A DNA stretch of 47,636 bases from an uncultured Bacteroidota bacterium (GTDB lineage Bacteria; Bacteroidota; Bacteroidia; 2-12-FULL-35-15): the NCBI GenBank assembly GCA_903911435.1, contig CAIWDF010000275.1, positions 1-47,636 of the forward strand. The letters run 5' to 3'. How positions within the stretch are numbered: the first letter of the stretch is position 1; each line of letters begins with the position of its first letter. Below the pieces are notes generated by a model. It had not been told where the DNA came from. It saw nothing but the letters and a program-made list of their open reading frames with translations, and did no database searches. Below, piece after piece: positions 27,251 to 35,358 of this stretch. A program made the translations under genes and the position numbers.

Positions 27251-27967
27251 TTATGCTTCGTCTTCTAGCAATTCTACCTTTTCGGCACTGGTAACCAGAA
27301 ATATTTTTATTCCCATTTTCAATACCTGTTGATAATGCGAAATGAGTTGATGACTTGTATCATCGTTCGATATTAAGATGGATGGAATGATTTCGCTGCT
27401 GGCGGTCATTCGTTCCATTAATACTAATAAACAAAGCGCAAAGTCGGTTTTGAAGATGGTTGCAGCATCTTTGGTGTTAGCGCTTTTGGTGCGCACTGGG
27501 GAGCCAATGGCAAGGGCAAAAAAATGAACATCGTCTTTATCGGCTATTACATCGGCCTCGCAAGGTTGAAAGATGGAGGTAGTGATGTGATGAAATTCGT
27601 TTTTTTTCAGAAACTCAGCAAAGCACCAAGTTACTTGCTCTTTGCTCAATGCTTTTTTCTTGGCATGGAGGCTATTGTTGAGCACGGGCAGGTTGTTGTA
27701 TTTTTTGATGATGGCATGCACCTTGCTGAGGGCATCGCCACTTCGCCTGAACTGAAGATTGGTGTCTAAGGCATTCGATTCGAGGGTTTTTATCAATTGT
27801 TCCCAATGGGTGGAGGTAATTACCGAGGGGTTTTCGAAAGCTTCGGGAAGGCAGTTATTAATGTTTTCGCGGAGGTAATTGTATTCCAATAAAGCTCTAT
27901 CTCGAGCTATGGGCTTTAGGGCTTGGGTTTCTTGCACATAAATTTCCTGTATCTGTTTCCAGTTCAT
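27251..27967 (-). CDS. protein of unknown function, possible degenerate nuclease fold
   Basis: 238 residues; not recognised. The N-terminal half is helical (IQEIYVQETQALKPIARDRA). The C-terminal half alternates strand and helix: a helix (CFAEFLKKNEFHHITTS), then CEADVIADKDDVHFFALAIGS, and near the end ILISNDD and IKIFLVTS. The order resembles PD-(D/E)xK nucleases, where E-x-D-x-I-A...E-V-K is expected; here the second acidic-Lys motif is replaced by LAIG, so catalysis is unlikely. This is a weak structural guess. The ATG at 27967 is used because the longer frame starts at a TTG inside the -7 element. Confidence 0.65.
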   Translation of the reverse strand: MNWKQIQEIYVQETQALKPIARDRALLEYNYLRENINNCLPEAFENPSVITSTHWEQLIKTLESNALDTNLQFRRSGDALSKVHAIIKKYNNLPVLNNSLHAKKKALSKEQVTWCFAEFLKKNEFHHITTSIFQPCEADVIADKDDVHFFALAIGSPVRTKSANTKDAATIFKTDFALCLLVLMERMTASSEIIPSILISNDDTSHQLISHYQQVLKMGIKIFLVTSAEKVELLEDEA

Positions 27968-27988
27968 TTTGCACTTTGTTTTGTAAAG

Positions 27989-27996
27989 CAAAATTA
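27989..27996 (-). promoter_or_regulatory. -7 promoter element TAATTTTG
   Basis: On the minus strand, 21 bases before the ATG at 27967; it overlaps the TTG at 27991 of the longer frame. Confidence 0.55.
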
Positions 27997-28054
27997 CAAA
28001 AAACTAAGGAAATGAATGGATGCTTGGCAAATTATTTTGTTTTTGAGGTTATTT

Positions 28055-28082
28055 ACCGCTAAGGCAGAAAGGCGCAAAGAAG
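28055..28082. repeat. relic of a dispersed intergenic element
   Basis: ACCGCTAAGGCAGAAAGGCG followed by CAAAGA. It resembles the complement of 17821-17851, although diverged. Both copies lie in gene-free regions that also hold 21-bp arrays. Confidence 0.4.
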
Positions 28083-28227
28083 AAATTCTATCCCAAGCTT
28101 AGGGACTAAAATTCTCCAATTCAAAAACTCTAAAATTCAAAAAAAAAAGGAACTATTTCGTTTAACGGAAAGCAAATTCGCCTTCGTTTTTACATTTAAC
28201 TGATTGAATAATAAGCCATTTTTGGGA

Positions 28228-28479
28228 GATGATGCCGAAATCGTTTTGGATGATGCCGAAGTCATTTCGGATGATGCCGAAATCATTTTGGATGATGCCG
28301 AAATCGTTTTGGATGATGCCGAAATCGTTTTGGATAATGCCGAAATCGTTTTGGATGATGCCGAAATCATTTTGGATGATGCCGAAATCATTTTGGATGA
28401 TGCCGAAGTCGTTTTGGATGATGCCGAAATCATTTTGGATGATGCCGAAGTCATTTTGGATGATGCCAAAGCCATTTTT
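28228..28479. repeat. 21-bp tandem array A3
   Basis: Twelve uninterrupted 21-bp units starting at 28228, each with GATGATGCCGAAATC and a T-rich end. Differences between units are almost confined to two A/G sites three bases apart. In the frame starting at 28229 (repeat MMPKSFW) both sites are synonymous, and in the frame starting at 28204 (repeat DDAEIVL) they only exchange Ile and Val. A 12-bp direct repeat AAGCCATTTTTG lies at each edge (28213-28224 and 28469-28480). No start signal, signal peptide or conserved terminal domain supports translation. Confidence 0.95.
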
Positions 28480-28549
28480 GCTTCAACTTGCTTTAATTAA
28501 AGGTGACAATTGTTCTATTCTTCCTTTGAAAGGACCCAAAAAGTCAGCG

Positions 28550-28675
28550 CTTCAAACCGAAATTACATCACTTCAAACATAAATTACATGGCTTCAAATC
28601 GAAATGACACGGCTTCAAACCGAAATTACACGGCTTCAAATCGAAATGACATGGCTTCAAACCGAAACGACAGCA
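28550..28675. repeat. 21-bp tandem array A4
   Basis: Six 21-bp units starting at 28550 with CTTCAAACCGAAAT, partly alternating with a TCGAAATGAC variant, giving hints of a 42-bp superperiod. The heptamer CCGAAAT occupies the middle of the unit at the same offset as in A3, 70 bases away, while the outer parts differ. Confidence 0.92.
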
Positions 28676-28920
28676 TCGCAAACCATTTCAATAAAATCCC
28701 AATTCGATTCAATTCTTCATCCATCATTCCCAATTTCTTATATTTCACTCAGACCACCAACCCTAATACAGGTATTTTATTCACAAAAACATCCATTTTG
28801 GCAAAAAACCAAAGCAAAACTATACCAGTCAAGAGTTAACTAGCAATTCCTAAAATCATACATATATATAAGGTGTGTTTTTCGACATTGTTGGTGTTCC
28901 AATAAAATAAGCAGAAAACG

Positions 28921-28940
28921 GCAGGTGTTGTTTCACCTGC
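28921..28940. repeat. GCAGGTG-loop-CACCTGC hairpin
   Basis: Perfect 7-bp stem with a TTGTTT loop, in the gene-free region between A4 and clpX. Similar in design to the hairpins at 28979-29002 and 17157-17174. Confidence 0.6.
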
Positions 28941-28978
28941 AATTAACAAAAAGAAAAAAACAAATTAATCATCAAATG

Positions 28979-29002
28979 CTTGTTGGTGAAAACACCAACA
29001 AG
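28979..29002. repeat. CTTGTTGGTG-loop-CACCAACAAG hairpin
   Basis: Perfect 10-bp stem with an AAAA loop. A half copy (TTGTTGGTGTTCC) lies near 28890. It is downstream of the clpX terminator, so may be a dispersed palindrome or part of a small RNA. Confidence 0.65.
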
Positions 29003-29020
29003 GGCGATAATTTTTATAAA

Positions 29021-29053
29021 AAAAGCCCCTTGCTGTTTGGCGAGGGGCTTTTG
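29021..29053 (-). terminator. terminator of the tig-clpP-clpX cluster
   Basis: AAAAGCCCCTTGC pairs with GCGAGGGGCTTTT with one mismatch, immediately after the clpX stop. On the minus strand it is followed by a run of T. Confidence 0.85.
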
Positions 29054-29057
29054 TGAG

Positions 29058-30308
29058 TTAGGCTACTTTGAGTTTGTTGACCAATGATTTTTTTAGTTTT
29101 TCTTTGGCATAACGCAAGGTGATGGAGATTTCTTTGGTGTTGGCATCAGAAGGGGTATCGAACATGATGTCGATCATGATGGCTTCGCAGATGGAACGTA
29201 AACCACGTGCTCCGAGTTTGAACTCCATTGCTTTCTCGACAATATAGTCGAGCACTCCTTTTTCGAACTTAAGTTTTACACCATCCATTTCGAATAAATG
29301 GGTGTATTGTTTTACCAAAGCATTTTTGGGTTCGCTAAGTATGCGCAGCAAAGTGGGCGCATCTAAAGGGCTAAGGTAGGTGAGGACAGGCAAGCGGCCG
29401 ATGAGTTCGGGAATTAATCCAAAACTTTTAAGGTCTTGCGGAGATACGTATTGCAAAAGGTTTTCGGTATCTATTTTTTCGCGGTCGCGGTCAACGGAAT
29501 AACCGATGGCTTGTGTGTTGAGGCGGTTACCGATGTTTCGGGTGATGCCATCGAAAGCGCCACCACAAATAAATAGAATGTTTTTGGTGTTTACTTGAAT
29601 GAGTTTTTGCTCGGGATGTTTTCGTCCGCCTTGAGGAGGCACAGCCACAATGGAGCCTTCGAGGAGTTTCAACAAACCTTGCTGAACGCCTTCGCCCGAT
29701 ACATCGCGGGTGATGGAAGGGTTGTCGCTTTTGCGGGCAATTTTGTCAAGTTCGTCAATAAATACAATTCCACGTTCGGCAGCTGTGACATCGAAATCGG
29801 CAGCTTGCAACAAACGAGAAAGGATGCTTTCTACGTCCTCGCCTACATAGCCTGCTTCGGTGAGCACGGTGGCATCGGCAATACAAAATGGAACATTGAG
29901 TACCTTGGCAATGGTGCGTGCTAGGAGAGTTTTGCCCGTTCCTGTTTCGCCTACCATGATGACGTTAGATTTCTCGATTTCAATTTCGTCTTTTCGAGCT
30001 GATTTTATTTGTGTTTGTATTAAGCGCTTGTAATGGTTGTAAACAGCAACGGAGAGCACTTTCTTGGCCTCGTCTTGTCCGATTACATATTCGTCAAGGT
30101 GCTTTTTGATGTCGTGAGGTTTGAGCAAATGCAAGGCGCTGAACACGGATGAATTGGCACGTTGGCTTACTTCATCGCGCACGATGGTTTGAGCTTGAGT
30201 GACGCAATGATTGCAGATATGACCTGTCATGCCCGCGATGAGCACATCGGTGTCTTGCTTGCTACGTCCACAAAACGAACATTTAATTTCTTTTTCTTCC
30301 TTTGCCAT
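29058..30308 (-). CDS. clpX: ATP-dependent Clp protease ATP-binding subunit ClpX
   Basis: 416 residues, normal length. The zinc-binding domain has four cysteines (Cys10, Cys13, Cys32, Cys35). The AAA+ module has Walker A GETGTGKT (120-127), pore loop GYVGEDV (153-159), Walker B IVFIDE (181-186) and the RKH loop (229-231). The ClpP-docking loop reads IGY (268-270) instead of the IGF of E. coli. It unfolds tagged substrates and feeds them to ClpP in the cytosol. It is last in the order tig, clpP, clpX, about 90 bases after clpP, and is followed by a strong terminator. Confidence 0.98.
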   Translation of the reverse strand: MAKEEKEIKCSFCGRSKQDTDVLIAGMTGHICNHCVTQAQTIVRDEVSQRANSSVFSALHLLKPHDIKKHLDEYVIGQDEAKKVLSVAVYNHYKRLIQTQIKSARKDEIEIEKSNVIMVGETGTGKTLLARTIAKVLNVPFCIADATVLTEAGYVGEDVESILSRLLQAADFDVTAAERGIVFIDELDKIARKSDNPSITRDVSGEGVQQGLLKLLEGSIVAVPPQGGRKHPEQKLIQVNTKNILFICGGAFDGITRNIGNRLNTQAIGYSVDRDREKIDTENLLQYVSPQDLKSFGLIPELIGRLPVLTYLSPLDAPTLLRILSEPKNALVKQYTHLFEMDGVKLKFEKGVLDYIVEKAMEFKLGARGLRSICEAIMIDIMFDTPSDANTKEISITLRYAKEKLKKSLVNKLKVA

Positions 30309-30395
30309 GGTGTTATGTTGGGTTGTCTAGTACTTTATAAAAAACAAATGGTTAACAACGCTGTTGCTAACCATTCGTTCGTTGATGCATTTTTA

Positions 30396-31070
30396 TTATT
30401 TAGTTTTAAGTAAAAGCTCATCTACCATTCCGTAAGCTTTCGCTTCTTCGGAAGTCATCCAATAATCGCGGTCGCTATCGGCCCATACTTTTTCATAAGT
30501 TTGACCACTGTGCTTGGCAATGATTTCGTACAATTCTTTTTTCAACTTTTGAATTTCTTTAGCAGTAATTTCGATGTCGGAAGCTTGTCCTTCGGCTCCA
30601 CCCATTGGTTGGTGAATCATCACACGAGCATGTTTTAATGCTGCGCGTTTTCCTTTGGTACCAGCACACATCAACACAGCACCCATAGAAGCAGCCATAC
30701 CTGTGCAGATAGTAGCAACATCGGGAGCAATGTATTGCATGGTATCGTAAATACCAAGACCTGCATACACCGAGCCACCTGGGCTGTTTAGGTAAATTTG
30801 AATATCTCTTTTGGCATCTACGGATTGTAAAAACAAAAGTTGAGCCTGAATAATATTTGCAACTTGATCGTCAATGCCTGTTCCCAAGAAAATGATGCGA
30901 TCCATCATCAAACGCGAGAACACGTCCATTTGAGCCACGTTCAACTGACGTTCCTCAATAATGTAAGGTGTCATACTTGTTACATTGTGGCGGGAATACG
31001 AGTCGAATGTATTACCACTGATACCTCTGTGCTTTACAGCATACTTGCGAAATTCGTTATTGTCGAACAT
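30396..31070 (-). CDS. clpP: ATP-dependent Clp protease proteolytic subunit ClpP
   Basis: 224 residues with a complete Ser-His-Asp triad: GMAASMGAVL (Ser128), ARVMIHQPMGG (His153) and DSDRDYWM (Asp202). The first 30 or so residues are longer than the mature form and may be a propeptide. It forms the barrel-shaped protease that works with ClpX. A -7 element at 31103-31110 lies in the gap after tig, so clpP can be transcribed independently of tig. Confidence 0.98.
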   Translation of the reverse strand: MFDNNEFRKYAVKHRGISGNTFDSYSRHNVTSMTPYIIEERQLNVAQMDVFSRLMMDRIIFLGTGIDDQVANIIQAQLLFLQSVDAKRDIQIYLNSPGGSVYAGLGIYDTMQYIAPDVATICTGMAASMGAVLMCAGTKGKRAALKHARVMIHQPMGGAEGQASDIEITAKEIQKLKKELYEIIAKHSGQTYEKVWADSDRDYWMTSEEAKAYGMVDELLLKTK

Positions 31071-31102
31071 ATAAATTAAGTTTATTAGTTTTAAAGTTGA
31101 AA

Positions 31103-31110
31103 CAAAAATA
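31103..31110 (-). promoter_or_regulatory. -7 promoter element TATTTTTG before clpP
   Basis: On the minus strand, 32 bases before the clpP ATG and in the 44-base gap after tig. Confidence 0.5.
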
Positions 31111-31114
31111 GGAA

Positions 31115-32461
31115 TTATTTATTAGACTTAAAGAAATCGTCATACGACATTTCTTTATTTTCCAATGTAAAAGTAGATTTAAACAATTGCATTACTTTTT
31201 GTCCGAAAAGTTTTTCAGCAATCTTTTTTGTTTCTTCTTCGTTTTTCAAAACACGTTTTGCTGTGTCGTTTAGTTCTTCTTCAGAAGGATTAAAGCCTGC
31301 TTGACCGTATTGTTGAAGAATAAGTGTTTTCACATCTTCAATCAACTCATCGTTCGAAACTTGGATGTTGTGGTCTTTCACGATTTTGCTTTCTATCAAT
31401 TGCCATTTCATTGCTTTTTGATAATCGCCAAATTCAGCGTCTAGTTGCTCAGCATTCACGGTTTTTTCGTTCATGGTCAATAGCCAACGTTTCATGAATT
31501 CGGTTGGTAAATTAAAATTTATTTTGTTCATCAAATGTTCCACTACATCGTTGTAGAGTTTACGGTCGCTATCGTTTACAAACATTACCGACAATTCGTC
31601 CTTAACCTTTGCACGTAATTCGTCAACACTATTAATGACTCCTGCACCGTACAACTTATCGAAAAACTCTTGGTTTACTTCAGCAGGATTCAGTCTGGTG
31701 ATTGATTTAATGGTGTATTGAATTTTGCAAGCAATGCTTTCAGCTCTTTCTTTGGTAATGTTAAGTATGCTCACTAAATCTGTTCGGGTATCAGTAATAA
31801 GTTGAGCGTCAAGAATGGCTTTGTCGCCTTTTTTAAGACCTAACAATGCTTTCTTTGTTCCTGCATCTTTCACTTTATCCAAGAACAATGAACTTGAATT
31901 GAAAATACCACCAGGTAGTATTTCGCCTGCAGCATCTAGTTCCACAAAGTCGCCATTGGTTAAATCGCCTTCTTGAGTTGTTTCCGCTTCTTCTACTTTT
32001 CCATAACGCTTAGCGATATCGGTAACGTACTTACTAATCAAATCTTCGTCAACTCTTACGGTAGCGTAAGTAAATTTATCTTTTGAAGATAGCTCAACAG
32101 AGAATTCAGGAGCAAGACCCATTTCGTAAGTAAACTCAAATTCTTTTTGATTGTCCCAATCGATGATTAAGTTTTCATCTCTCTTAGGCAATGGATTGCC
32201 AAGAACATTTATTTTGTTTTCGGATAAATAGCTGTTCAATGAATCGGTTAATAAACGATTGATTTCATCTACCATCACCGATTTGAAAAATCTTTTCTTT
32301 ATAACACCTGCAGGCACTTTACCTGGTCTGAACCCTGGTATACTTGCTTTCTTTTGATAATCTTTTAATGTAATTTCTACTTTCGGCAAGTAATCTTCTT
32401 CTGCCACTTTTACTTTTAATATCGCATTTACGTCATCAATATTCTCCTGAATAATATTCAT
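31115..32461 (-). CDS. tig: trigger factor (ribosome-associated chaperone)
   Basis: 448 residues. The N-terminal ribosome-binding domain ends with the signature IPGFRPGKVPAGVIKKRF. The central peptidyl-prolyl isomerase domain (about 155-245) is poorly conserved, as often in this phylum, and the C-terminal helical chaperone domain completes the protein. It binds nascent chains at the ribosome exit. It is first in the tig-clpP-clpX order seen in many bacteria. A -7 element lies 52 bases upstream. Confidence 0.97.
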   Translation of the reverse strand: MNIIQENIDDVNAILKVKVAEEDYLPKVEITLKDYQKKASIPGFRPGKVPAGVIKKRFFKSVMVDEINRLLTDSLNSYLSENKINVLGNPLPKRDENLIIDWDNQKEFEFTYEMGLAPEFSVELSSKDKFTYATVRVDEDLISKYVTDIAKRYGKVEEAETTQEGDLTNGDFVELDAAGEILPGGIFNSSSLFLDKVKDAGTKKALLGLKKGDKAILDAQLITDTRTDLVSILNITKERAESIACKIQYTIKSITRLNPAEVNQEFFDKLYGAGVINSVDELRAKVKDELSVMFVNDSDRKLYNDVVEHLMNKINFNLPTEFMKRWLLTMNEKTVNAEQLDAEFGDYQKAMKWQLIESKIVKDHNIQVSNDELIEDVKTLILQQYGQAGFNPSEEELNDTAKRVLKNEEETKKIAEKLFGQKVMQLFKSTFTLENKEMSYDDFFKSNK

Positions 32462-32513
32462 TGTTTTGTTATTTATTAATTAGATTTATTTCTTCTATTT
32501 TTTTAAAGGAACG

Positions 32514-32521
32514 CAAAAGTA
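32514..32521 (-). promoter_or_regulatory. -7 promoter element TACTTTTG before tig
   Basis: Matches TAnnTTTG on the minus strand, 52 bases before the tig ATG; a TTTG lies about 15 bases further upstream. Confidence 0.5.
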
Positions 32522-32682
32522 CAAAAAGTTTTGAGACAAAGGCGTTGATTTGGTGCTGTGAGAGGTGAGAAAAGCAGAGAGAGGAAATGTTATTGAAAGG
32601 CTCAATCTCAATGAGTTTGATAAAATCCGAATTCCTTTCAATTGTTAATTTTTGCCAAAACAGGGTCAGTCTGAAGCTTTTA

Positions 32683-32690
32683 TAATTTTG
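32683..32690 (+). promoter_or_regulatory. -7 promoter element TAATTTTG
   Basis: Matches TAnnTTTG, about 72 bases before the ATG at 32763, giving a leader of roughly 65 bases that ends in an A-rich tract. Confidence 0.5.
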
Positions 32691-32762
32691 TGGTACGCTT
32701 ATTGGCTAAAGGTGAAGTATAAAAATTAAACAATTAATTAACCTTTAAAAAAAAACAAAAAA

Positions 32763-32969
32763 ATGAAGAAAGTAAGTTTATTTGTAGCTGTAGCATTATT
32801 AATGTCAACAGTTACGTTTGCATCGCAAACACAAGAGAAAAAACAAGAGCCTGTGAAAACAGAAAAAAAAGCTGAGAAGAAAGAAGAGAAAAAAGAAGAG
32901 AAGAAAGCTGAGAAAAAAGACGAAAAGAAAGCTGAGAAAAAAGCTGACGACAAAAAAGCAACGAAATAA
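32763..32969 (+). CDS. exported Lys/Glu-rich low-complexity peptide
   Basis: 68 residues. A typical signal peptide (SLFVAVALLMSTVTFAS) is followed by about 45 residues made almost only of Lys, Glu, Ala and Asp, in short units such as EKKAEKKEEKK. It would be a highly charged helix in the periplasm or outside, with no cysteine and no enzyme motif. The strong promoter element, A-rich leader and a matched two-way terminator indicate a real, possibly highly expressed gene. The function is unknown; similar low-complexity exported peptides occur in this phylum. Confidence 0.75.
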   Translation: MKKVSLFVAVALLMSTVTFASQTQEKKQEPVKTEKKAEKKEEKKEEKKAEKKDEKKAEKKADDKKATK

Positions 32970-32986
32970 TTGCTGTCTTAGTTCAC

Positions 32987-33023
32987 AAAAAAAAGTCCTG
33001 CAAACATTTGCAGGACTTTTTTT
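32987..33023. terminator. bidirectional rho-independent terminator
   Basis: A-run, then GTCCTGCAAA paired with TTTGCAGGAC across two bases, then a T-run. It can end both the Lys/Glu-rich gene on the plus strand and bshA on the minus strand. Confidence 0.93.
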
Positions 33024-33040
33024 ATGACTGGAAGTATGGA

Positions 33041-34165
33041 TTAAATACCCAACACTTTATTATACAAGTCCTCGTACATAGGTAGTATTTTGGTAATGTC
33101 GAATTTCTGGGCTTGCTCGTAAGCATTTGCTTTGAAGGTGGCAAGTGTGGCATCATCTTTCAAAATATGAATGGCATTTTTCGCCATATCGTCCACATCG
33201 CCAACATTGCTCATGTAACCAGAGTATCCATGAATATTTACTTCAGGTATACCTCCCGAATTGGTTGAAATAACAGGCACTTTACTTGCCATGGCTTCCA
33301 AAGCAGCCAAACCAAAACTTTCAGTTTCACTGGTAAGCAAAAACAAATCGGCTACCGATAATATTTGTTCGGGATTGACAATTTTACCTAGTGACTTAAT
33401 ATCGCTACATGTATCCAACTCTCTACATAATTTTTCTATGTTCGCTCTTTCAGGACCATCACCAACCAAAATAAGTTTTGATGGAATCACTTTCTTGATT
33501 TGATTAAACACATGAAGCACATCCTCCACACGTTTTACTTTTCTGAAATTACTTACATGAATCAAAATACGTTCGCCATAAGGGGCATACATTTTTTTCT
33601 CGCAATGTGTGTTTTCGATTTTATAATCTTCCAATCGAATAAAGTTTGGAATCACCGAAATCTCCTTGTTTACGCTTGGAAAGTTGGCATAGGTGTCTTT
33701 TTTTAGACTTTCAGAAACAGCGGTCACTGCATCACTCTGATTGATTGCAAAAGTAATAACAGGTTCGAACGAAGGGTCTTTACCAACAAGCGTAATATCG
33801 GTGCCATGCAAGGTGGTTATAAATGGGATGTTGATGCCTTGCGATGCGAGAATTTGCTTTGCCATATATGCAGCGGATGCATGTGGAATGGCATAGTGAA
33901 CGTGCAACAAATCGAGTTTTTCGTATTTCACAACATCTACCAACTTGCTCGAAAGCACCAATTCGTAGGGTTGGTAATCGAACAACGGATAATCGGAAAC
34001 AGAAACTTCGTGATAAAACAAATTGCCAGAAAAATCCAGTCGAACTGGTTGACTATACGATATAAAATGTACTTGATGCCCTTTGGCAGCCAAGGCTGTA
34101 CCTAACTCTGTTGCTACTACTCCACTACCACCAAAAGTAGGATAACAAACAATTCCAATTTTCAT
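33041..34165 (-). CDS. bshA: N-acetyl-alpha-D-glucosaminyl L-malate synthase BshA
   Basis: 374 residues, a GT4-type glycosyltransferase with the family-specific N-terminus MKIGIVCYPTFGGSGVVATELG, LLHVHYAIPHASAAYMAKQI and TTLHGTDITLVG. The donor site ends with SETESFGLAALEAMA, with the Glu residues expected for UDP-sugar binding. It joins N-acetylglucosamine to L-malate, first step of bacillithiol synthesis, the main low-molecular-weight thiol in many Bacteroidota. The other pathway genes (bshB, bshC) are not in the window. Confidence 0.96.
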   Translation of the reverse strand: MKIGIVCYPTFGGSGVVATELGTALAAKGHQVHFISYSQPVRLDFSGNLFYHEVSVSDYPLFDYQPYELVLSSKLVDVVKYEKLDLLHVHYAIPHASAAYMAKQILASQGINIPFITTLHGTDITLVGKDPSFEPVITFAINQSDAVTAVSESLKKDTYANFPSVNKEISVIPNFIRLEDYKIENTHCEKKMYAPYGERILIHVSNFRKVKRVEDVLHVFNQIKKVIPSKLILVGDGPERANIEKLCRELDTCSDIKSLGKIVNPEQILSVADLFLLTSETESFGLAALEAMASKVPVISTNSGGIPEVNIHGYSGYMSNVGDVDDMAKNAIHILKDDATLATFKANAYEQAQKFDITKILPMYEDLYNKVLGI

Positions 34166-34269
34166 AATAGTTTAATGAGATGAATGATAATGATTAGATG
34201 AAATAATAGAAAAAATGAGAGCCTATTATATGGATTATATTAAGTCCCTAGTTGTTTTTGCAAACAACT

Positions 34270-34569
34270 TTATTCTATTTCGGCATTCAAGCCTCTTTCT
34301 AATAAAGCAGTACACATAGGTTCCAATACATCGTACGAACCATTTTTTACCGAGCATTTACCGTGATAGTGTACAATGAAAGCGCATTGCTCTGCTTGGA
34401 TAGCATCATGTCGGCATATTTTTATCAAGGAATCAATCACATGATCGAATGTATTGAAATCATCATTATATAATATTATTTGCTTGCCAGCAATGGCAAC
34501 TTCTTCGAGAAGTAATACCTCTTCATGTTCGGTATCGTGTTGGTGATTAGAGTTTAAATTGTTTTCCAT
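34270..34569 (-). CDS. clpS: ATP-dependent Clp protease adaptor ClpS
   Basis: 99 residues. The core KQIILYNDDFNTFDHVIDSL is the N-degron-binding signature of ClpS, with NDD as the conserved acidic part, and the end (ALLERGLNAEIE) matches the family. It delivers N-end-rule substrates to a ClpA/ClpC-type unfoldase, which is not encoded here. It follows pcm by 30 bases on the same strand. A small 8-bp hairpin (34250-34269) directly follows the stop and may help end transcription. Confidence 0.95.
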   Translation of the reverse strand: MENNLNSNHQHDTEHEEVLLLEEVAIAGKQIILYNDDFNTFDHVIDSLIKICRHDAIQAEQCAFIVHYHGKCSVKNGSYDVLEPMCTALLERGLNAEIE

Positions 34570-34599
34570 TTTTTGATAGCTTAAAATAATGGAGGATGA

Positions 34600-35250
34600 C
34601 TAATCTCCCCATTCTTTTCTTTCCAACAAAGGTACAAATTTAAATTCACCGAACTCTGTTTTTTCGAAATGTTTTTCTGATTTTTTTTCCATCAACGTCA
34701 TGATTTGTACTTTGTCGCCAATTGGAATAACCATTCGGCCCCCAACCTTTAGCTGAACAAGCAAATCATTAGGAATCATTGGAGCTCCAGCAGTAATAAT
34801 TATTTTATCGAAAGGTGCATATGCAGGTAACCCTTTGTACCCATCGCCATAAACAAACCTAGCTGAATAGCCTATGGAAGGCAAGAACTTAATTGTTTTG
34901 TCGTATAACTCTTTTTGTCGCTCGATGGTATACACTTTAGCGCCCATTTCGAGTAGAATGGTTGTTTGATAACCACAGCCTGTGCCAATCTCCATTACTT
35001 TTTCGCCTCTTTTTAATTGCAACAATTCAGTCTGAAATGCAACTGTGTGAGGGCGAGAGATGGTTTGTCCTGCTCCTATCGGGAAAGCAATATCTTCGTA
35101 TGCCCTCTCAATAAAGGTATTGTCTAAAAATAAATGCCGAGGGACTTTCTCAATTGCCTTTAATACCTCAGCATCTTTTATGCCTTTTGTCTTCAGAAGT
35201 ATGGCTAATTGTCTCCGTAATCCTTTGTGTCTGTATGTATCTATAACCAT
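34600..35250 (-). CDS. pcm: protein-L-isoaspartate O-methyltransferase
   Basis: 216 residues, usual length. It methylates abnormal isoaspartyl residues with S-adenosylmethionine, starting their repair. The cofactor motif is VMEIGTGCGYQTTILLEMGA, and the family motif AFPIGAGQTISRPHTVAF precedes it; post-motif I (KVYTIER) and FDKIIITAGAP are also present. It is followed by clpS, giving a small damaged-protein repair and removal unit. Confidence 0.96.
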   Translation of the reverse strand: MVIDTYRHKGLRRQLAILLKTKGIKDAEVLKAIEKVPRHLFLDNTFIERAYEDIAFPIGAGQTISRPHTVAFQTELLQLKRGEKVMEIGTGCGYQTTILLEMGAKVYTIERQKELYDKTIKFLPSIGYSARFVYGDGYKGLPAYAPFDKIIITAGAPMIPNDLLVQLKVGGRMVIPIGDKVQIMTLMEKKSEKHFEKTEFGEFKFVPLLERKEWGD

Positions 35251-35331
35251 ATTGAAATTTTCGGCAACGAAATTAACATAACTATCTTTAATATTTAAAT
35301 GTATTTATGAAGAATAGATTGTGGAAAAAAC

Positions 35332-35339
35332 TATTTTTG
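35332..35339 (+). promoter_or_regulatory. -7 promoter element TATTTTTG
   Basis: Matches TAnnTTTG, 19 bases before the ATG at 35359. The longer frame begins at a TTG at 35347, only seven bases after it. Confidence 0.55.
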
Positions 35340-35358
35340 TACAAAATTGAAAAGATAT

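Larger units (their letters stand above)
27968..29057. other. gene-free kilobase holding two 21-bp arrays and several hairpins
   Basis: No supported gene. Contents from left: a -7 element, a dispersed repeat relic (28055-28082), array A3 (28228-28479), array A4 (28550-28675), two GGTG/CACC hairpins (28921-29002) and the clpX terminator. The open frames here all cross the arrays. Positions 28690-28860 are AT-rich with nothing I can name. Confidence 0.8.
32462..32762. other. intergenic region between divergent promoters
   Basis: About 300 bases with no gene. It contains a -7 element for tig on the minus strand (32514-32521) and one for the Lys/Glu-rich gene on the plus strand (32683-32690). 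The stretch between has no repeat or hairpin that I can support. Confidence 0.7.

Noticed and set aside
28228-28479. CRISPR array
   Set aside because: Units are contiguous 21-bp repeats without unique spacers, and no cas gene is in the window.
28137-28843. Repetitive proteins predicted across arrays A3 and A4
   Set aside because: Three or more overlapping frames are open on both strands, as expected for a period divisible by three; the array nature explains them better than coding. The silent-site pattern is listed as a weak finding only.
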